From positions 62,001-126,000 of the forward strand of contig JAVEYG010000001.1 in NCBI GenBank assembly GCA_034003625.1: 64,000 nt of DNA, given 5' to 3'. Position numbers and translations under genes: made by a program. The stretch is from GWE2-42-39 sp034003625 (GTDB lineage: Bacteria > Bacteroidota > Bacteroidia > Bacteroidales > Prolixibacteraceae). Below the pieces are notes generated by a model that did no database searches, was not told the DNA's origin, and saw only the letters and a list, made by a program, of their open reading frames with translations. This document shows, in pieces, positions 1-9,031 of this stretch (positions are counted from its first letter, which is position 1; every line of letters begins with the position of its first letter).

Positions 1-170
1 TTCATGTATGGGACCCGCAGGACCTGAATAATTTCAGAATCAATTTTGATGTGCAAACCACGCCAATAATCTATATCCTTGACAAAGACAAAAAAATAAT
101 CGCAAAAAAAATCGATCCGCAAACGGTAAAAAAAATACTGGAACATTTGGTTTTGGGGAAACCGCTATAA
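1..170 (+). CDS. C-terminal end of a thioredoxin-fold protein (partial)
   Basis: The reading frame is open from the window edge (first full codon at base 3) to a TAA at 168-170, giving about 55 residues. It contains TTPIIYILDKDKKII followed by a Lys-rich helix, which is the cis-proline strand and last strands of a thioredoxin/AhpC-TSA (TlpA-like) fold as seen in many Bacteroidota thiol-disulfide proteins. The CxxC region would lie outside the window, so redox activity cannot be judged. Nothing downstream appears co-transcribed. Confidence 0.6.
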   Translation, partial: HVWDPQDLNNFRINFDVQTTPIIYILDKDKKIIAKKIDPQTVKKILEHLVLGKPL

Positions 171-838
171 ATGAATAACCCATCTCCTTCGCGGAATTAA
201 AGAATTACGGAGTTATGGAATTATGCAGGGAAATCGCTTTTAGAATTTTCCCTTTGGGGAGGGTTCAGTAAAGGAAGTTTGTTCACCTAAATGATTTTCC
301 CTGTCCTCCCAGCCGGACGGGCTGATACTTTTTCCCAGCAGCTGGAAAAAGTATCCAAAAAGAGCCGCCGCTCAGGAAAAAAAGACTAAAAAACGCCTGT
401 GTTCGCTAAAATCTTCCAAACTCCTCCCTTTGGTCGTCAAACAGGGAAGATTTCGTCACGCTCACTCCGCCGTTTTTCTTCACGCTTTTTTCCCTCAGGC
501 GGAAACAGCCCGGCTATTGTTTCTTTTCCAGGAAAAAGATGGGTTGAAAAACAAAAGAACAGAAGACTGCTGAGGCAACATCAGAACGGCGGGCGGGCCG
601 TCCCAACGCCCGGGTGAGGGTTCGTTGGGACAAGATTTTTGCTTCCTTTTTATATACGGAAAAAAGAAGGGCCAGTCCGGCCTGGGGACAGGGAGGTTCT
701 TCGTTCCTGTAAGCTTTCGGTTAGCGAGTGTCGTGTTAACCATCAAATGGCGGTTTGTCATCCTGAGTGAAGCGAAGGATCTGATGATCAGAGCTATTTT
801 CAAAAGATGCTTCACTAGTTCAGCATGACAAAGCCAGG
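171..838. repeat. Gene-poor stretch with several inverted repeats
   Basis: No convincing gene: the short open frames here are Arg/Pro/Phe-rich and follow the repeats. There are four clear inverted repeats: a perfect 12-bp stem at 324-335/344-355 with an 8-nt loop, a perfect 9-bp stem at 409-417/445-453, a perfect 9-bp stem at 600-608/623-631, and a longer imperfect one at 754-832. The arrangement resembles dispersed intergenic repeat or MITE-like DNA rather than a protein gene. Identity with a named element is not claimed. Confidence 0.5.
754..832. repeat. Imperfect terminal inverted repeat, MITE/REP-like
   Basis: The left arm TTTGTCATCCTGAGTGAAGC (754-773) matches the reverse complement of the right arm (809-832) with one mismatch and a 4-nt insertion. 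The core CATCCTGAGTGAAGCGAAGGATC resembles a sequence that recurs between genes in many bacterial genomes. This suggests a small non-autonomous repeat, which is an inference. Confidence 0.5.
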
Positions 839-969
839 TTAACTAGCACCTCGCACCTCGTAACCCGAAACATTTCCGGTAAAAGAGAATTCCTTCCTTG
901 TCCATTGGAACTTTAAAAGCGATTTCCCCGATTTAGAACACTGGTCTCTTTTTTTGAAGAGAACTTTCA

Positions 970-1230
970 TTGTTACAATTTTGCCGGTCGGAATTCCACA
1001 AATGACATTCTGAATTACATAAGTACCAACGAGCATTACAATAATAACATTCCATATTACAATGTCAACTATTCTAATTACAATAAACACATTGAGAGAT
1101 CAAATTACACCAATCTATATTACAAATAGTACAGCCGGTAATACTAATATACCCAAAGGCATTACAATATTACCGACATGTATTACAAAATATACGAAGG
1201 TTATTTTACAAAACAGGAAGGAAATTACAA
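970..1230. repeat. 21-bp periodic repeat (TTAC-phased), possibly a decayed heptapeptide repeat
   Basis: TTAC occurs at 973, 1015, 1036, 1057, 1078, 1120, 1162, 1183 and 1225. All of these are in one phase of 21, spanning about 13 units; the missing units are diverged. In the plus frame containing base 971 it reads as Tyr/Asn-rich heptads (for example HYNNNIP, YYNVNYS, YYKIYEG), but stops at 1127, 1139 and 1145 break the frame. It lies directly beyond the 3' end of the minus-strand gene at 1238-1978. It could be a decayed repeat protein or a non-coding minisatellite. Confidence 0.6.
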
Positions 1231-1237
1231 CGTTGAA

Positions 1238-1978
1238 CTACCTCCTGACAAACTTCAGGGAGCTGACTTGTTTGTACTGGGGGCTTGTTACATCAAATAC
1301 CGACTTGATATAGGTTTTCACGGCAGCGGCTACATCAATCATACCGGTCGTTTCCTTGTACAAGAGTTTATTGCGGGTAATGCGGAGACTGCTTACAGAT
1401 ATTTCGGCATTGATAACAGCCTGGTTCTTTGCAGTAAGATCCTGATGATAAGCAGTCAATGCAGTAACAGTTAAATCGGATTCATTCGGGGTATATTCCG
1501 GGATGGACTTCAGCAGTTCAATCAGTTTATCGAAATTAGCAATGCGGTTGGTGAAACTCATCTGGGATGCTGATATTTCAATAACTTCTTTTCCTTCGGC
1601 GCTGGCAGCCTGTTTTTCTTCTTCGGTCATTTTCGGGGCAGCGCGACGTCCCTGTAACTTGCGGATAATTGCGATTACCTGGGTATCGGCTTGCGGGGAA
1701 CTTGCCGATGACCTTACTGCGTTGGCAATACGGGTTGCGAGCTTACTAAGCGGTTCAAATGCTATCTCCCTTTCGGAAAGCGCTTTTGACAGGCTAGCCT
1801 GTACCGTGTGAATAGAGGTTAGGCACTGTTTTCCCTGGGATAAAAGAGTATTCAACGCTTCCAAAGAGAGGGCAAGGTTTCCCGGATTATAGGCACGGCC
1901 ATACGAAGTGCAATTCAGTACTAATTGTTCGAAGTTGGCCACATTCTTTGCGTGACCGGTTTCAGAATTGGTGTTCAT
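1238..1978 (-). CDS. Conserved Bacteroidota hypothetical protein, helical
   Basis: 246 residues starting MNTNSETGHAKN and ending FVRR. It resembles a family of Bacteroidota hypothetical proteins of about 240-250 residues that start with a similar MNTNxETGHxxNVANFE stretch and end near a SPQYKQVSSLKF motif. This is recalled from general knowledge, not from a search. There is no signal peptide, no membrane segment and no catalytic motif. The composition (Ala, Thr, Asn, Leu) suggests mostly helix, and a SASQMSFTNRIANFDKLI stretch lies near residue 145. The start is only 59 bp from the istB start, in the opposite direction. The 21-bp repeat lies at its 3' end. Function unknown. Confidence 0.65.
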   Translation of the reverse strand: MNTNSETGHAKNVANFEQLVLNCTSYGRAYNPGNLALSLEALNTLLSQGKQCLTSIHTVQASLSKALSEREIAFEPLSKLATRIANAVRSSASSPQADTQVIAIIRKLQGRRAAPKMTEEEKQAASAEGKEVIEISASQMSFTNRIANFDKLIELLKSIPEYTPNESDLTVTALTAYHQDLTAKNQAVINAEISVSSLRITRNKLLYKETTGMIDVAAAVKTYIKSVFDVTSPQYKQVSSLKFVRR

Positions 1979-2037
1979 AATTTGACTTTTTTTGTAGTGC
2001 GAAAATTAATTATTTAATTTATCAGAAGCAATTTCTA

Positions 2038-2763
2038 ATGAATACTCAAATTACTTTAGACCATCTGTCGCAACTAAAACTGACAGGTATGGCCAGGGCC
2101 TACCAGGCCATTTTAGAGATGCCGGTGCAAAACCAGCCAACATTAAACCAGTTTATGGCAAAACTTGCTGAAGCTGAGATACAGGAAAGGGCATCCAGAA
2201 GGACAGACATGTTTTTAAAACTGAGCAAACTCAGATATGATACTGTGTTGGAACAGGTACAGTGTAACCCGGAGCGAAACCTGACAACAGAAAAACTTAT
2301 GGCCATTGCCGATTGCGGTTTTATTCAACGGGCAGAAAACATACTGATTACCGGTGCCACGGGAAGCGGAAAAAGTTTTCTTGCCTGTGCCCTGGGCAGA
2401 CAGGCCTGCACGCTGGGCTATCGCACTTTGTATTTTGGAATCAACCGGTTCCTTGAGAAAATATCACTCTCAAAACTTGACGGAACATACATTAAATTGT
2501 TGAACCAGATAGAAAAAGCAACGCTCATAATTATTGATGATTTTGGCCTTCACCCGGTTGACGGCCAAACCCGCAGAACGCTGCTTCAGATATTGGAAGA
2601 CAGATATGGGTTGAAATCCACAATTATCGTTTCTCAACTTCCAATTGCCAAGTGGTATGAATACATCGGAGAATCTACAATATCAGATGCAATTATGGAC
2701 AGACTGTCAGGAAATGCACATCGATTCGATTTAAAAGGAGAATCATTAAGAAAGAAAAATTAA
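2038..2763 (+). CDS. istB: IS21-family helper ATPase IstB
   Basis: 241 residues, the full family length. It has an N-terminal helical region (residues about 1-95), Walker A GATGSGKS at 106-113, Walker B LIIIDDFG near 164-171, and the late SQLPIAKWYEYIGE and DAIMDRL motifs typical of IstB/DnaC-like AAA+ proteins. IstB supplies ATPase and target-selection function to the IstA transposase. No istA lies upstream: only 59 bp separate this start from the divergent gene at 1238-1978. The element is therefore incomplete and not self-mobile, although the istB frame itself is intact. Confidence 0.92.
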   Translation: MNTQITLDHLSQLKLTGMARAYQAILEMPVQNQPTLNQFMAKLAEAEIQERASRRTDMFLKLSKLRYDTVLEQVQCNPERNLTTEKLMAIADCGFIQRAENILITGATGSGKSFLACALGRQACTLGYRTLYFGINRFLEKISLSKLDGTYIKLLNQIEKATLIIIDDFGLHPVDGQTRRTLLQILEDRYGLKSTIIVSQLPIAKWYEYIGESTISDAIMDRLSGNAHRFDLKGESLRKKN

Positions 2764-2800
2764 TCCTATATTTATCGTGCAAATCAATCTAAAATTAGAT

Positions 2801-2847
2801 TGTACACTTTACTCCGGTTTAGGTGTACACTTTGACCGGAATACTCA
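2801..2847 (+). mobile_element. Right end of the IS21-family remnant
   Basis: Downstream of istB the sequence TGTACACTTT occurs at 2801-2810 and again at 2824-2833, 23 bp apart, followed by GACCGGAATACTCA. IS21-family ends carry multiple terminal repeats of this kind and finish in CA, so the outer boundary is placed at about 2847. The matching left end and istA were not found in the window. Confidence 0.6.
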
Positions 2848-3367
2848 GTTTTTACCGAGAGTTTTTCTCGGTAACAAAACTTAACCTGGGAGATTCCGCT
2901 CTCCTGCCACAACTCTGTGGTCAGTTACACCCGTCAACTGGCCGGGCAGGTCTCTTCTTTGCTATACTTCTGATTCTTTCGCATGGCACGAAGTTAGAAC
3001 CTGACAGGAGAACAAACAAGACGCGGTTGGTAGAGGGGATACCCCCATCCTTCCCAAAGTTTATCCTTGACTATTAAAGGATTTCCATCATATTTTTCTG
3101 CTGAAGAAATACTCTCTGCAAATTTTGAGATTCCTCTACAATCATTGCATCTAGAAAACGCCTACGAAATGGTGGTGAACCAGTACAGAATCAAATACCA
3201 TCATGTACTCATGAGGAGACTTCGGAAGACCTTTCGGTTGTGCGTGTAATAGATGGCTTAGAAATATTATTCCTACGAAAAAATTAACTATTTTCATTTA
3301 TCTGAATTTGTTGTAATATTCATTTAACTTTTCGTTTCTTTAACAAAATAAATACACATTTTTAAAA
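2848..3367. other. Intergenic region between the IS21 remnant and PUL A
   Basis: No gene is supported here. A perfect hairpin with 9-bp arms lies at 2852-2860/2866-2874 (TTACCGAGA and its complement, loop GTTTT). The stretch from about 2880 to 3066 is more G+C-rich than its surroundings and may be debris of another element. 3250-3367 is very A+T-rich. A 60-codon frame at 3067-3249 has no recognisable features. Confidence 0.4.
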
Positions 3368-5158
3368 TCATTCTTTAGTAACTGACTCTGCATATAACAA
3401 TTCACCTGTAATACCTGAATAAAATTGAAATACAACCTGTGGATTTGGATATTTTACCCACCTATCTGTGTTATCAACAATAGGATTATTAAATACATTA
3501 TTTATTTGAACAATGCAAAAGATTGGAAAATGAAGTTTCTTTGAGGGAATATCAGGTAAAAAATAGCTTGACCATCGAATGTTGAAAGGCCTGCCGTTCA
3601 GATTAACATCTCCGGTTGGCGGGATGTTGTCAAGATGAGAAGATAAGTGGTTTCGGGAACTAAGCGGTCCTCCCATGAATTCCCATACATTATCAGTGAT
3701 TTTAATTGAATAGCTGTTGTGAACATCACCCGTCAGGATGAAAACCTTCTTGCCAAGACCGTCAAAAAAATTAAGAAGCTTTTCTCTTTCCCAAAGGAAT
3801 GCAGTCCATGAATCATCTTTATCTGGAACGCCTATTTTCCCATGAGTACCGGTATGCGGGATCATAAATGAAACTGTTGATATAACAAAATGAAAATCAG
3901 CTTTACTATTCTTCATCTCTTCCAAAAGCCAATTATATTGAATTTTACCGAGCATACTTAATCCGGATTTCGAAGGATTCTTCGTATCATGCATTGGCCT
4001 GTTACTTTTGGTATCAAGAAAATAGAAATCACAATTACCCAGGCTAAACTTACCATAAAGTTGCCTTCCAATGGAATATGAGCAATTTTCCGTTGCAATT
4101 GGCGAAGGACTAATTCGTAAGGTATTTTTATCTATTACCTCATTAATCTCGTAAACACCTGCATTTTGTGCGCCTTCTTTCGAATCACCCCAATGGATAT
4201 GCAGATTTGACGTTTCATTTAAATTTATCTTTGTAAAATCGACATTTTCATCTTTTAAGAAAGATGTACCTTTCTTTAGCTGGCATTTGCCGAAAGTTAT
4301 ATTCTGATTTGTAATATAGGGATTACCCCATCCAATGTAATCCAGCCATGCCTGAGTTCCGATGTCTCTGAACAATGCTTTTTTGTCTTTGCGCCCAATC
4401 TCACCGGATCCATAGAAATCTCCCAAAACCTCGTGGTCATCCATAGTGAAAAAAGTAGGGACGTATGAATGCCATTTTGAAAGATTCTCAGAACGATCAA
4501 GGTAATTTTTATAGTTTTGCCATACGCCAACAACAGAAGGAGCTACGCTGACAATATCAGGGATTTCATTTGACTTCAATCCAACTGAATATTGCCAAAC
4601 ATCTACCGGTGTATCTCTTGCATCTTCATAAATGAAGTCTCCATTCAGAATGCCAAAATTCACTTTTTCTTTCCACTGATTATTCATTATCTGAAATGTG
4701 CTGATATCTCCTTTGCTGAAATCGTGCATCTTTTGATTGCTGCAATGTCCAAGATGAAATGAAAAATTAAAAAGGCCACCTTTATTGTATGCTTCGTTAT
4801 AATAATCTTTTCCTGATGGTAAAGTTTTGAATGTTCGCTGTATTTCCTTCGCGGAACCACTTGTCCGGATTCTATAGTAATAAACAGTATTTGGGCTTAG
4901 ATTATTAAAACAAGCCCAACCTGAACAATCTTTTTCAATTTTGGTCTCAAAAACTATTGTTTCAGTCATTGAATCCGAATACAATCCATAATTTACAGTT
5001 ACACTTCCAGGCAGAGCAGTCCTAACCCAAATTCCCATACTTTTGTCTGAAGGTTTACCCAATATAGGACCATGAGTAACCTGAGAATGGGCTGAAATAA
5101 AGCCAAGCAATAGAAACAAGCAAAGAATTGAAGTAAATTTGAGATTAATCATTATCAT
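3368..5158 (-). CDS. PhoD-like metallophosphatase, secreted
   Basis: 596 residues with a Sec signal peptide (MINLKFTSILCLFLLLGFISAHSQ; a second Met at 5152 is an equally good start). An N-terminal Fn3-like PhoD domain (about 25-115) is followed by the catalytic core. Visible metal-site motifs are GHCSN, NGDFIYED, MDDHEV and LTGDVHNS. The protein would hydrolyse phosphate mono- or diesters in the periplasm or outside the cell. It is the last gene of PUL A and overlaps the upstream sulfatase by 14 bp (8 bp from the second start), so it is translationally linked to it. Its place among sulfatases suggests it removes phosphate from the glycan or glycoconjugate rather than serving general phosphate scavenging; this is an inference. 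Confidence 0.85.
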   Translation of the reverse strand: MIMINLKFTSILCLFLLLGFISAHSQVTHGPILGKPSDKSMGIWVRTALPGSVTVNYGLYSDSMTETIVFETKIEKDCSGWACFNNLSPNTVYYYRIRTSGSAKEIQRTFKTLPSGKDYYNEAYNKGGLFNFSFHLGHCSNQKMHDFSKGDISTFQIMNNQWKEKVNFGILNGDFIYEDARDTPVDVWQYSVGLKSNEIPDIVSVAPSVVGVWQNYKNYLDRSENLSKWHSYVPTFFTMDDHEVLGDFYGSGEIGRKDKKALFRDIGTQAWLDYIGWGNPYITNQNITFGKCQLKKGTSFLKDENVDFTKINLNETSNLHIHWGDSKEGAQNAGVYEINEVIDKNTLRISPSPIATENCSYSIGRQLYGKFSLGNCDFYFLDTKSNRPMHDTKNPSKSGLSMLGKIQYNWLLEEMKNSKADFHFVISTVSFMIPHTGTHGKIGVPDKDDSWTAFLWEREKLLNFFDGLGKKVFILTGDVHNSYSIKITDNVWEFMGGPLSSRNHLSSHLDNIPPTGDVNLNGRPFNIRWSSYFLPDIPSKKLHFPIFCIVQINNVFNNPIVDNTDRWVKYPNPQVVFQFYSGITGELLYAESVTKE

Positions 5159-6530
5159 ACGGATTTGAAGTTATTTTATCCCAATTGTTTAGTTCTGATT
5201 TTAATTCCTGAAGTTTCAAGGGTTCTGAATCAGAAAGGTTATTTGATTCACCCGGATCGTCATTCAGGTTAATGAGTATCAACGAATCCTGCGCCGGCCT
5301 TTCAAAATCAAGCTTCCCGTTTACTATTAGTTTCCAACCATCTTTTCTCACGGCTTTCTGATTCAGGTATTCCCAAAACAAACATTCATGTGGGGATTTA
5401 TCTCCATTTTTTATCATCTGAGAAAGATCTTTTCCATCAATATTTTCATATTGTTTTAAATCACTCCCTGCCATTGATAGTAAAGTTGGAAAGATATCCA
5501 TACCAATACCAATCTGATCGTTTATTATTCCTGAAGGAAGATGGCCTTCCCAGTAAATTGCAGCAGGAACCTTTATCCCACCTTCAAAAAGACTACCCTT
5601 ATTGCCTTTTAGTCCCCCGGCACTACCGCCATTGAAAATATTCTTTTCATGATCATAATAAAAATTACGCATCTCATTACTAGAGCCGTTATCACTTTGG
5701 AAAAATATGATCGTATTTTCGAGCATTTTATGTTCATCGAGCAACGCTATAATTTCACCAATTCCATCATCAACCGCTTTAATTAGCGCTGCTATTGCCT
5801 GTCGTTCAGATGTTAAACCTTTAAATTCATCAATATAATTCCGGGGAACCTGCAAGGGATAATGAGGGCCGTTGTATGCTATATTTAAATAAAAGGGATT
5901 ATCCAGATTTTCCAAAATAAAATTCTTTGATTCACTGCTGATTAAATGGGTCAAATACTTTCCATCCTCCCAGGCAGGTTCTTCATTTCTCCATAAATCA
6001 TGGAAAGGCCGGTTTGAACGAGGTAAAAAATACATGTGAGAAAAATAATCAACACAACCCTCCAGTATTCCAAAGAAATAGTCAAATCCTCTTTTATTGG
6101 GACGATATTCAAGGGCACCCCCGAGATGCCATTTTCCAATAAGTGCAGTTTTGTAATGAAGTGATTTAAATGCATCTGCAATCGTCTTTTCCTTAAGGTG
6201 TAATCCCGGTTTTCTAATCCCCAACAAATCAGGAACTCCAGCTTTTTCCGGGTACTTCCCTGTCATCATGGAAGCTCTTGCAGGAGCGCATACCGGGCTA
6301 TTTGAGTACCAATTTGTAAATCTGACTCCTGAGTTGAAAAGTTTATCAATATTAGGAGTTTTCAGGTCAGTGCCACCAAAAACTCCGACATCACCATAGC
6401 CTTGATCATCAGTAACGATAACAATAACATTCGGACGAACAGGTTGCTTGTTCATTTCTTTATTTTCAGCTATTGGAGCTAATATCCCTATAAAGAATAA
6501 TGTGTAAAAACGCTTACTTAGAATTCTCAT
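5145..6530 (-). CDS. Secreted sulfatase (arylsulfatase-type, CAPAR motif)
   Basis: About 461 residues from the ATG at 6530, which is preferred because it leaves the upstream gene free and begins a signal peptide (MRILSKRFYTLFFIGILAP). The S1 formylglycine sulfatase motif is C81-A-P-A-R, with the metal ligands in the VTDDQGYGD segment just before and a QSDNGSS metal/substrate segment later. The TGKYPEKAG context resembles the arylsulfatase A / N-acetylgalactosamine-6-sulfatase branch. Cys81 must be converted to formylglycine by a maturase, which is not in this window. Fourth sulfatase gene of PUL A. Confidence 0.9.
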   Translation of the reverse strand: MRILSKRFYTLFFIGILAPIAENKEMNKQPVRPNVIVIVTDDQGYGDVGVFGGTDLKTPNIDKLFNSGVRFTNWYSNSPVCAPARASMMTGKYPEKAGVPDLLGIRKPGLHLKEKTIADAFKSLHYKTALIGKWHLGGALEYRPNKRGFDYFFGILEGCVDYFSHMYFLPRSNRPFHDLWRNEEPAWEDGKYLTHLISSESKNFILENLDNPFYLNIAYNGPHYPLQVPRNYIDEFKGLTSERQAIAALIKAVDDGIGEIIALLDEHKMLENTIIFFQSDNGSSNEMRNFYYDHEKNIFNGGSAGGLKGNKGSLFEGGIKVPAAIYWEGHLPSGIINDQIGIGMDIFPTLLSMAGSDLKQYENIDGKDLSQMIKNGDKSPHECLFWEYLNQKAVRKDGWKLIVNGKLDFERPAQDSLILINLNDDPGESNNLSDSEPLKLQELKSELNNWDKITSNPYDND

Positions 6531-6531
6531 T

Positions 6532-7602
6532 TTATTTAAAAACACCTGATTTCCCCATTGTAACAACCTTATTGTTCTTATTTATTATTAAGGTACCAAT
6601 AGTTTTGAAACCTTCCTTCATTGATTCTTCGGTTATTGTTATTCCCAGTGATTTTGCTCCTCCCCGTATTGGAATATTGTCAATTTCTTTTAGTGTTGCT
6701 TTAAGCGAGTGGTTAGAAATTTCAACCAATAAATAATTCAATGTCGGGTTCCATCCAAAGAGACTGCCGTGAGCTATTTGATTTATGCCGTTTTTTTCAG
6801 TACATGTAATCGCATGGACTTCGCCGCATAAATAAAGATCAACATTATTTTTTTGCATAACTTTCCACAAGCCCGATTTCTCACCATTCTGAAATAGCAT
6901 TCCGCTGGAGTTTAGCGTCCTGACCGGTGACAGAATGGGTGTATGTCCCACTACGATTTTGAATTCGGAGTCTTTATGTTTTTTAAGGACTTTATTAACC
7001 CATTTCAAATGTTTGCCATTTACATCAGCAACAATTTCTCCTTCCTCACCACTTCCTTTTGTGAAAACGTCCAGAACGACAAACAATGCCTCATTATGTG
7101 TGAAATAATACGATGTGCCCTGAAAGTCCTTGGGGCCGTTATTTGGTAATTGAAAATGTTTAATAAACTGTTCTTTAAATAATGGAACTAATTCAGCTTT
7201 ATTTTTTGGCCATGGATTATCACCTATTTCATGATCGCCAATAGCTACAAAATATTTTAGACTATGATGTTCAAACCTTTTTTTCCATGCAGTATAATAA
7301 ATATCAGAACTCTTCAGGATTGCCTCCTTCGTAGGTTCAAGTTTATCAGGCCACCTTCCGTTTATGAGATCACCGGGCACCAATACAAATTCACACCCTT
7401 CATTTTTAATACTTTTTAAAAAGAAATTTAATCCATCCTCAAATCCCGGATGAGGAAATTCTGTATCCTTGTTAAGGAAATCCGGAACACTTACGAAACT
7501 CCATTCTTCATTAACAACCTCCTGAGCACAAACCGGAATCATTATTAAAATGAAAACAGATATCACGAACAGTTTGATTATGTATTTTTTATTTAATATC
7601 AT
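6532..7602 (-). CDS. Calcineurin-like metallophosphoesterase, variant motifs
   Basis: 356 residues with a Sec signal ending near VCAQ. The calcineurin-fold motifs are recognisable but altered. The first DxH is VPDFLN, so the His is missing. The second is VPGDLIN (intact GD), the third AIGDHEIG (GDHE instead of GNHE), then VVGHTPI, and the last GxH motif is CGEVHAIT. Activity is possible but with a changed metal site. It sits between two sulfatases with gaps of 1-2 bp, so it is clearly part of the operon. Its substrate is likely a phosphate ester on, or released from, the PUL A glycan. Confidence 0.75.
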   Translation of the reverse strand: MILNKKYIIKLFVISVFILIMIPVCAQEVVNEEWSFVSVPDFLNKDTEFPHPGFEDGLNFFLKSIKNEGCEFVLVPGDLINGRWPDKLEPTKEAILKSSDIYYTAWKKRFEHHSLKYFVAIGDHEIGDNPWPKNKAELVPLFKEQFIKHFQLPNNGPKDFQGTSYYFTHNEALFVVLDVFTKGSGEEGEIVADVNGKHLKWVNKVLKKHKDSEFKIVVGHTPILSPVRTLNSSGMLFQNGEKSGLWKVMQKNNVDLYLCGEVHAITCTEKNGINQIAHGSLFGWNPTLNYLLVEISNHSLKATLKEIDNIPIRGGAKSLGITITEESMKEGFKTIGTLIINKNNKVVTMGKSGVFK

Positions 7603-7604
7603 GT

Positions 7605-9029
7605 TCAGTATTTGTCTGCATTAAAACTATTTTTCCATCCACTATGTAAAAGATGATCCAACCTAATCATCAAATTCTCATTCCCGGGTTTTGCCAGCAA
7701 ATTGATATTCTCTTCAGGATCTTCTTCCAAGTTGTAGATCATCCGTTCCATTTCTCCATTATTCTTTACATACTCTGTATAAGTGTATTTTTCAGTGATT
7801 AAAGTTTCACCGTTTTCAAATCTGCTGAAGGCAGTTTTTTTCCATTGAGTATCCTTATTGTTTAAAAGTGGTTTTATTGAATTTCCCTGAAGGGACATTA
7901 ATACATTATCAGATACATCTAAATTTGTGAAATCAATCAGGGAAGGGAAAATATCAACAAATTCTGTTATATGACTGATCTTCAAACCAGAGGGCTCTCC
8001 CGGAACTTTCAGGATCATAGGTGACAACAGCGCATTGTGAAATAAATTATGCTTGCTCCATAAATTATGCTCTCCAAGATGCCAGCCATGATCTCCGATT
8101 AATAAGACAATGGTTTCATCATCAAGTTTCAAATCCTTAAGGGTTTGTAATAAATATCCAACTAATTGATCAATATAGCTGACACAGGCATAATATCCAT
8201 GACGTGCGGTTCTGTGAAATTCATCGCTATTATATTCTATGTTTCCGGTATGATATAGATTGAAGTCTGGTGAAGCCCTTAAAGATGAAGGAATGCCTTC
8301 GGGAAGATACCGGTTTTTGGCGATAGAGATACTATCCCTGTCATATAAATCCCAGTATTTTTTGGGCACATAAAATGGCAAATGAGGACGATAGAATCCA
8401 CATGCGATAAAAAAAGTTTTGTTTTCCTTTTTCATGCGCTTCAGATCATTTATGGTCTTCATGGCAATTTGTCCATCGGTATACTGGAAATCATCAATAT
8501 CGGCCGCTTCAAACCATGGGCCTCTTTGATTGTTTTCTTTACCTCCAATATAATTAATGGTAGAATCATCGAGGAATGCCTTATGACTTAAGGGAGCAAG
8601 CCAGGCCGGTTCAGACCAACTTTCTTCTTCCGAATCCTGAGACTCATGGAATACTTTGCCATTTGAAAGGGTATAATAATTATTTTGTTTAAATAACTGA
8701 GGAAGAGTAACCTGTCCAGGTACATCAACATCTACCCGTGAGTTCCATACCCGGAATCGGGTGGTTGTAGGCCGGAGTCCTGACATTAAACTTGCCCTCG
8801 AGGCACCACAAATGGGTACCTGACAATATGATCTGGAAAACAATATCCCTTCGCCGGCTAACTTATCCATATGTGGAGATTTAACCATTTTTGAACCATA
8901 GCATCCGATTTCAGGCCTGAGATCATCAACAATTATAAACAATACATTCTTTCTTGGGGCACTTTTATTTGCTCCCGAAATGAATAATGTGAGTAATAAA
9001 ATCAAAAATATTTTATTGTGGTTTTTCAT
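7605..9029 (-). CDS. Secreted sulfatase, iduronate-sulfatase-like (CGASR)
   Basis: About 474 residues from the ATG at 9029; a TTG six bases upstream would overlap the previous stop and is less likely. Signal peptide MKNHNKIFLILLLTLFISG. The modification motif is C74-G-A-S-R, the permitted C-x-A-S-R variant of C-x-P-S-R. IIVDDLRPE gives the first metal ligands, FYRPHLPF and IGDHGWHLGEH the later conserved sites. These last motifs are typical of the iduronate-2-sulfatase-like S1 subgroup in Bacteroidota. Gaps of only 2 bp on both sides show tight operon packing. Confidence 0.9.
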   Translation of the reverse strand: MKNHNKIFLILLLTLFISGANKSAPRKNVLFIIVDDLRPEIGCYGSKMVKSPHMDKLAGEGILFSRSYCQVPICGASRASLMSGLRPTTTRFRVWNSRVDVDVPGQVTLPQLFKQNNYYTLSNGKVFHESQDSEEESWSEPAWLAPLSHKAFLDDSTINYIGGKENNQRGPWFEAADIDDFQYTDGQIAMKTINDLKRMKKENKTFFIACGFYRPHLPFYVPKKYWDLYDRDSISIAKNRYLPEGIPSSLRASPDFNLYHTGNIEYNSDEFHRTARHGYYACVSYIDQLVGYLLQTLKDLKLDDETIVLLIGDHGWHLGEHNLWSKHNLFHNALLSPMILKVPGEPSGLKISHITEFVDIFPSLIDFTNLDVSDNVLMSLQGNSIKPLLNNKDTQWKKTAFSRFENGETLITEKYTYTEYVKNNGEMERMIYNLEEDPEENINLLAKPGNENLMIRLDHLLHSGWKNSFNADKY

Positions 9030-9031
9030 AC

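Noticed and set aside
495..828. Overlapping short open frames on both strands
   Set aside because: They coincide with inverted repeats and have composition unlike the real genes here.
970..1230. CRISPR array
   Set aside because: The 21-bp period is continuous and degenerate, with no alternation of fixed repeats and unique spacers.
1062..1474. Plus-strand frames overlapping the end of the 1238-1978 gene
   Set aside because: They are the 21-bp repeat plus the antisense of a better-supported minus-strand gene.
2852..2874. Terminator for istB
   Set aside because: The stem lies outside the inferred end of the element and has no clear T-run after it, so its role is unclear.
3067..3249. 60-codon open frame between the IS21 remnant and PUL A
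   Set aside because: No recognisable domain, no start context, and the surrounding sequence looks like element debris.
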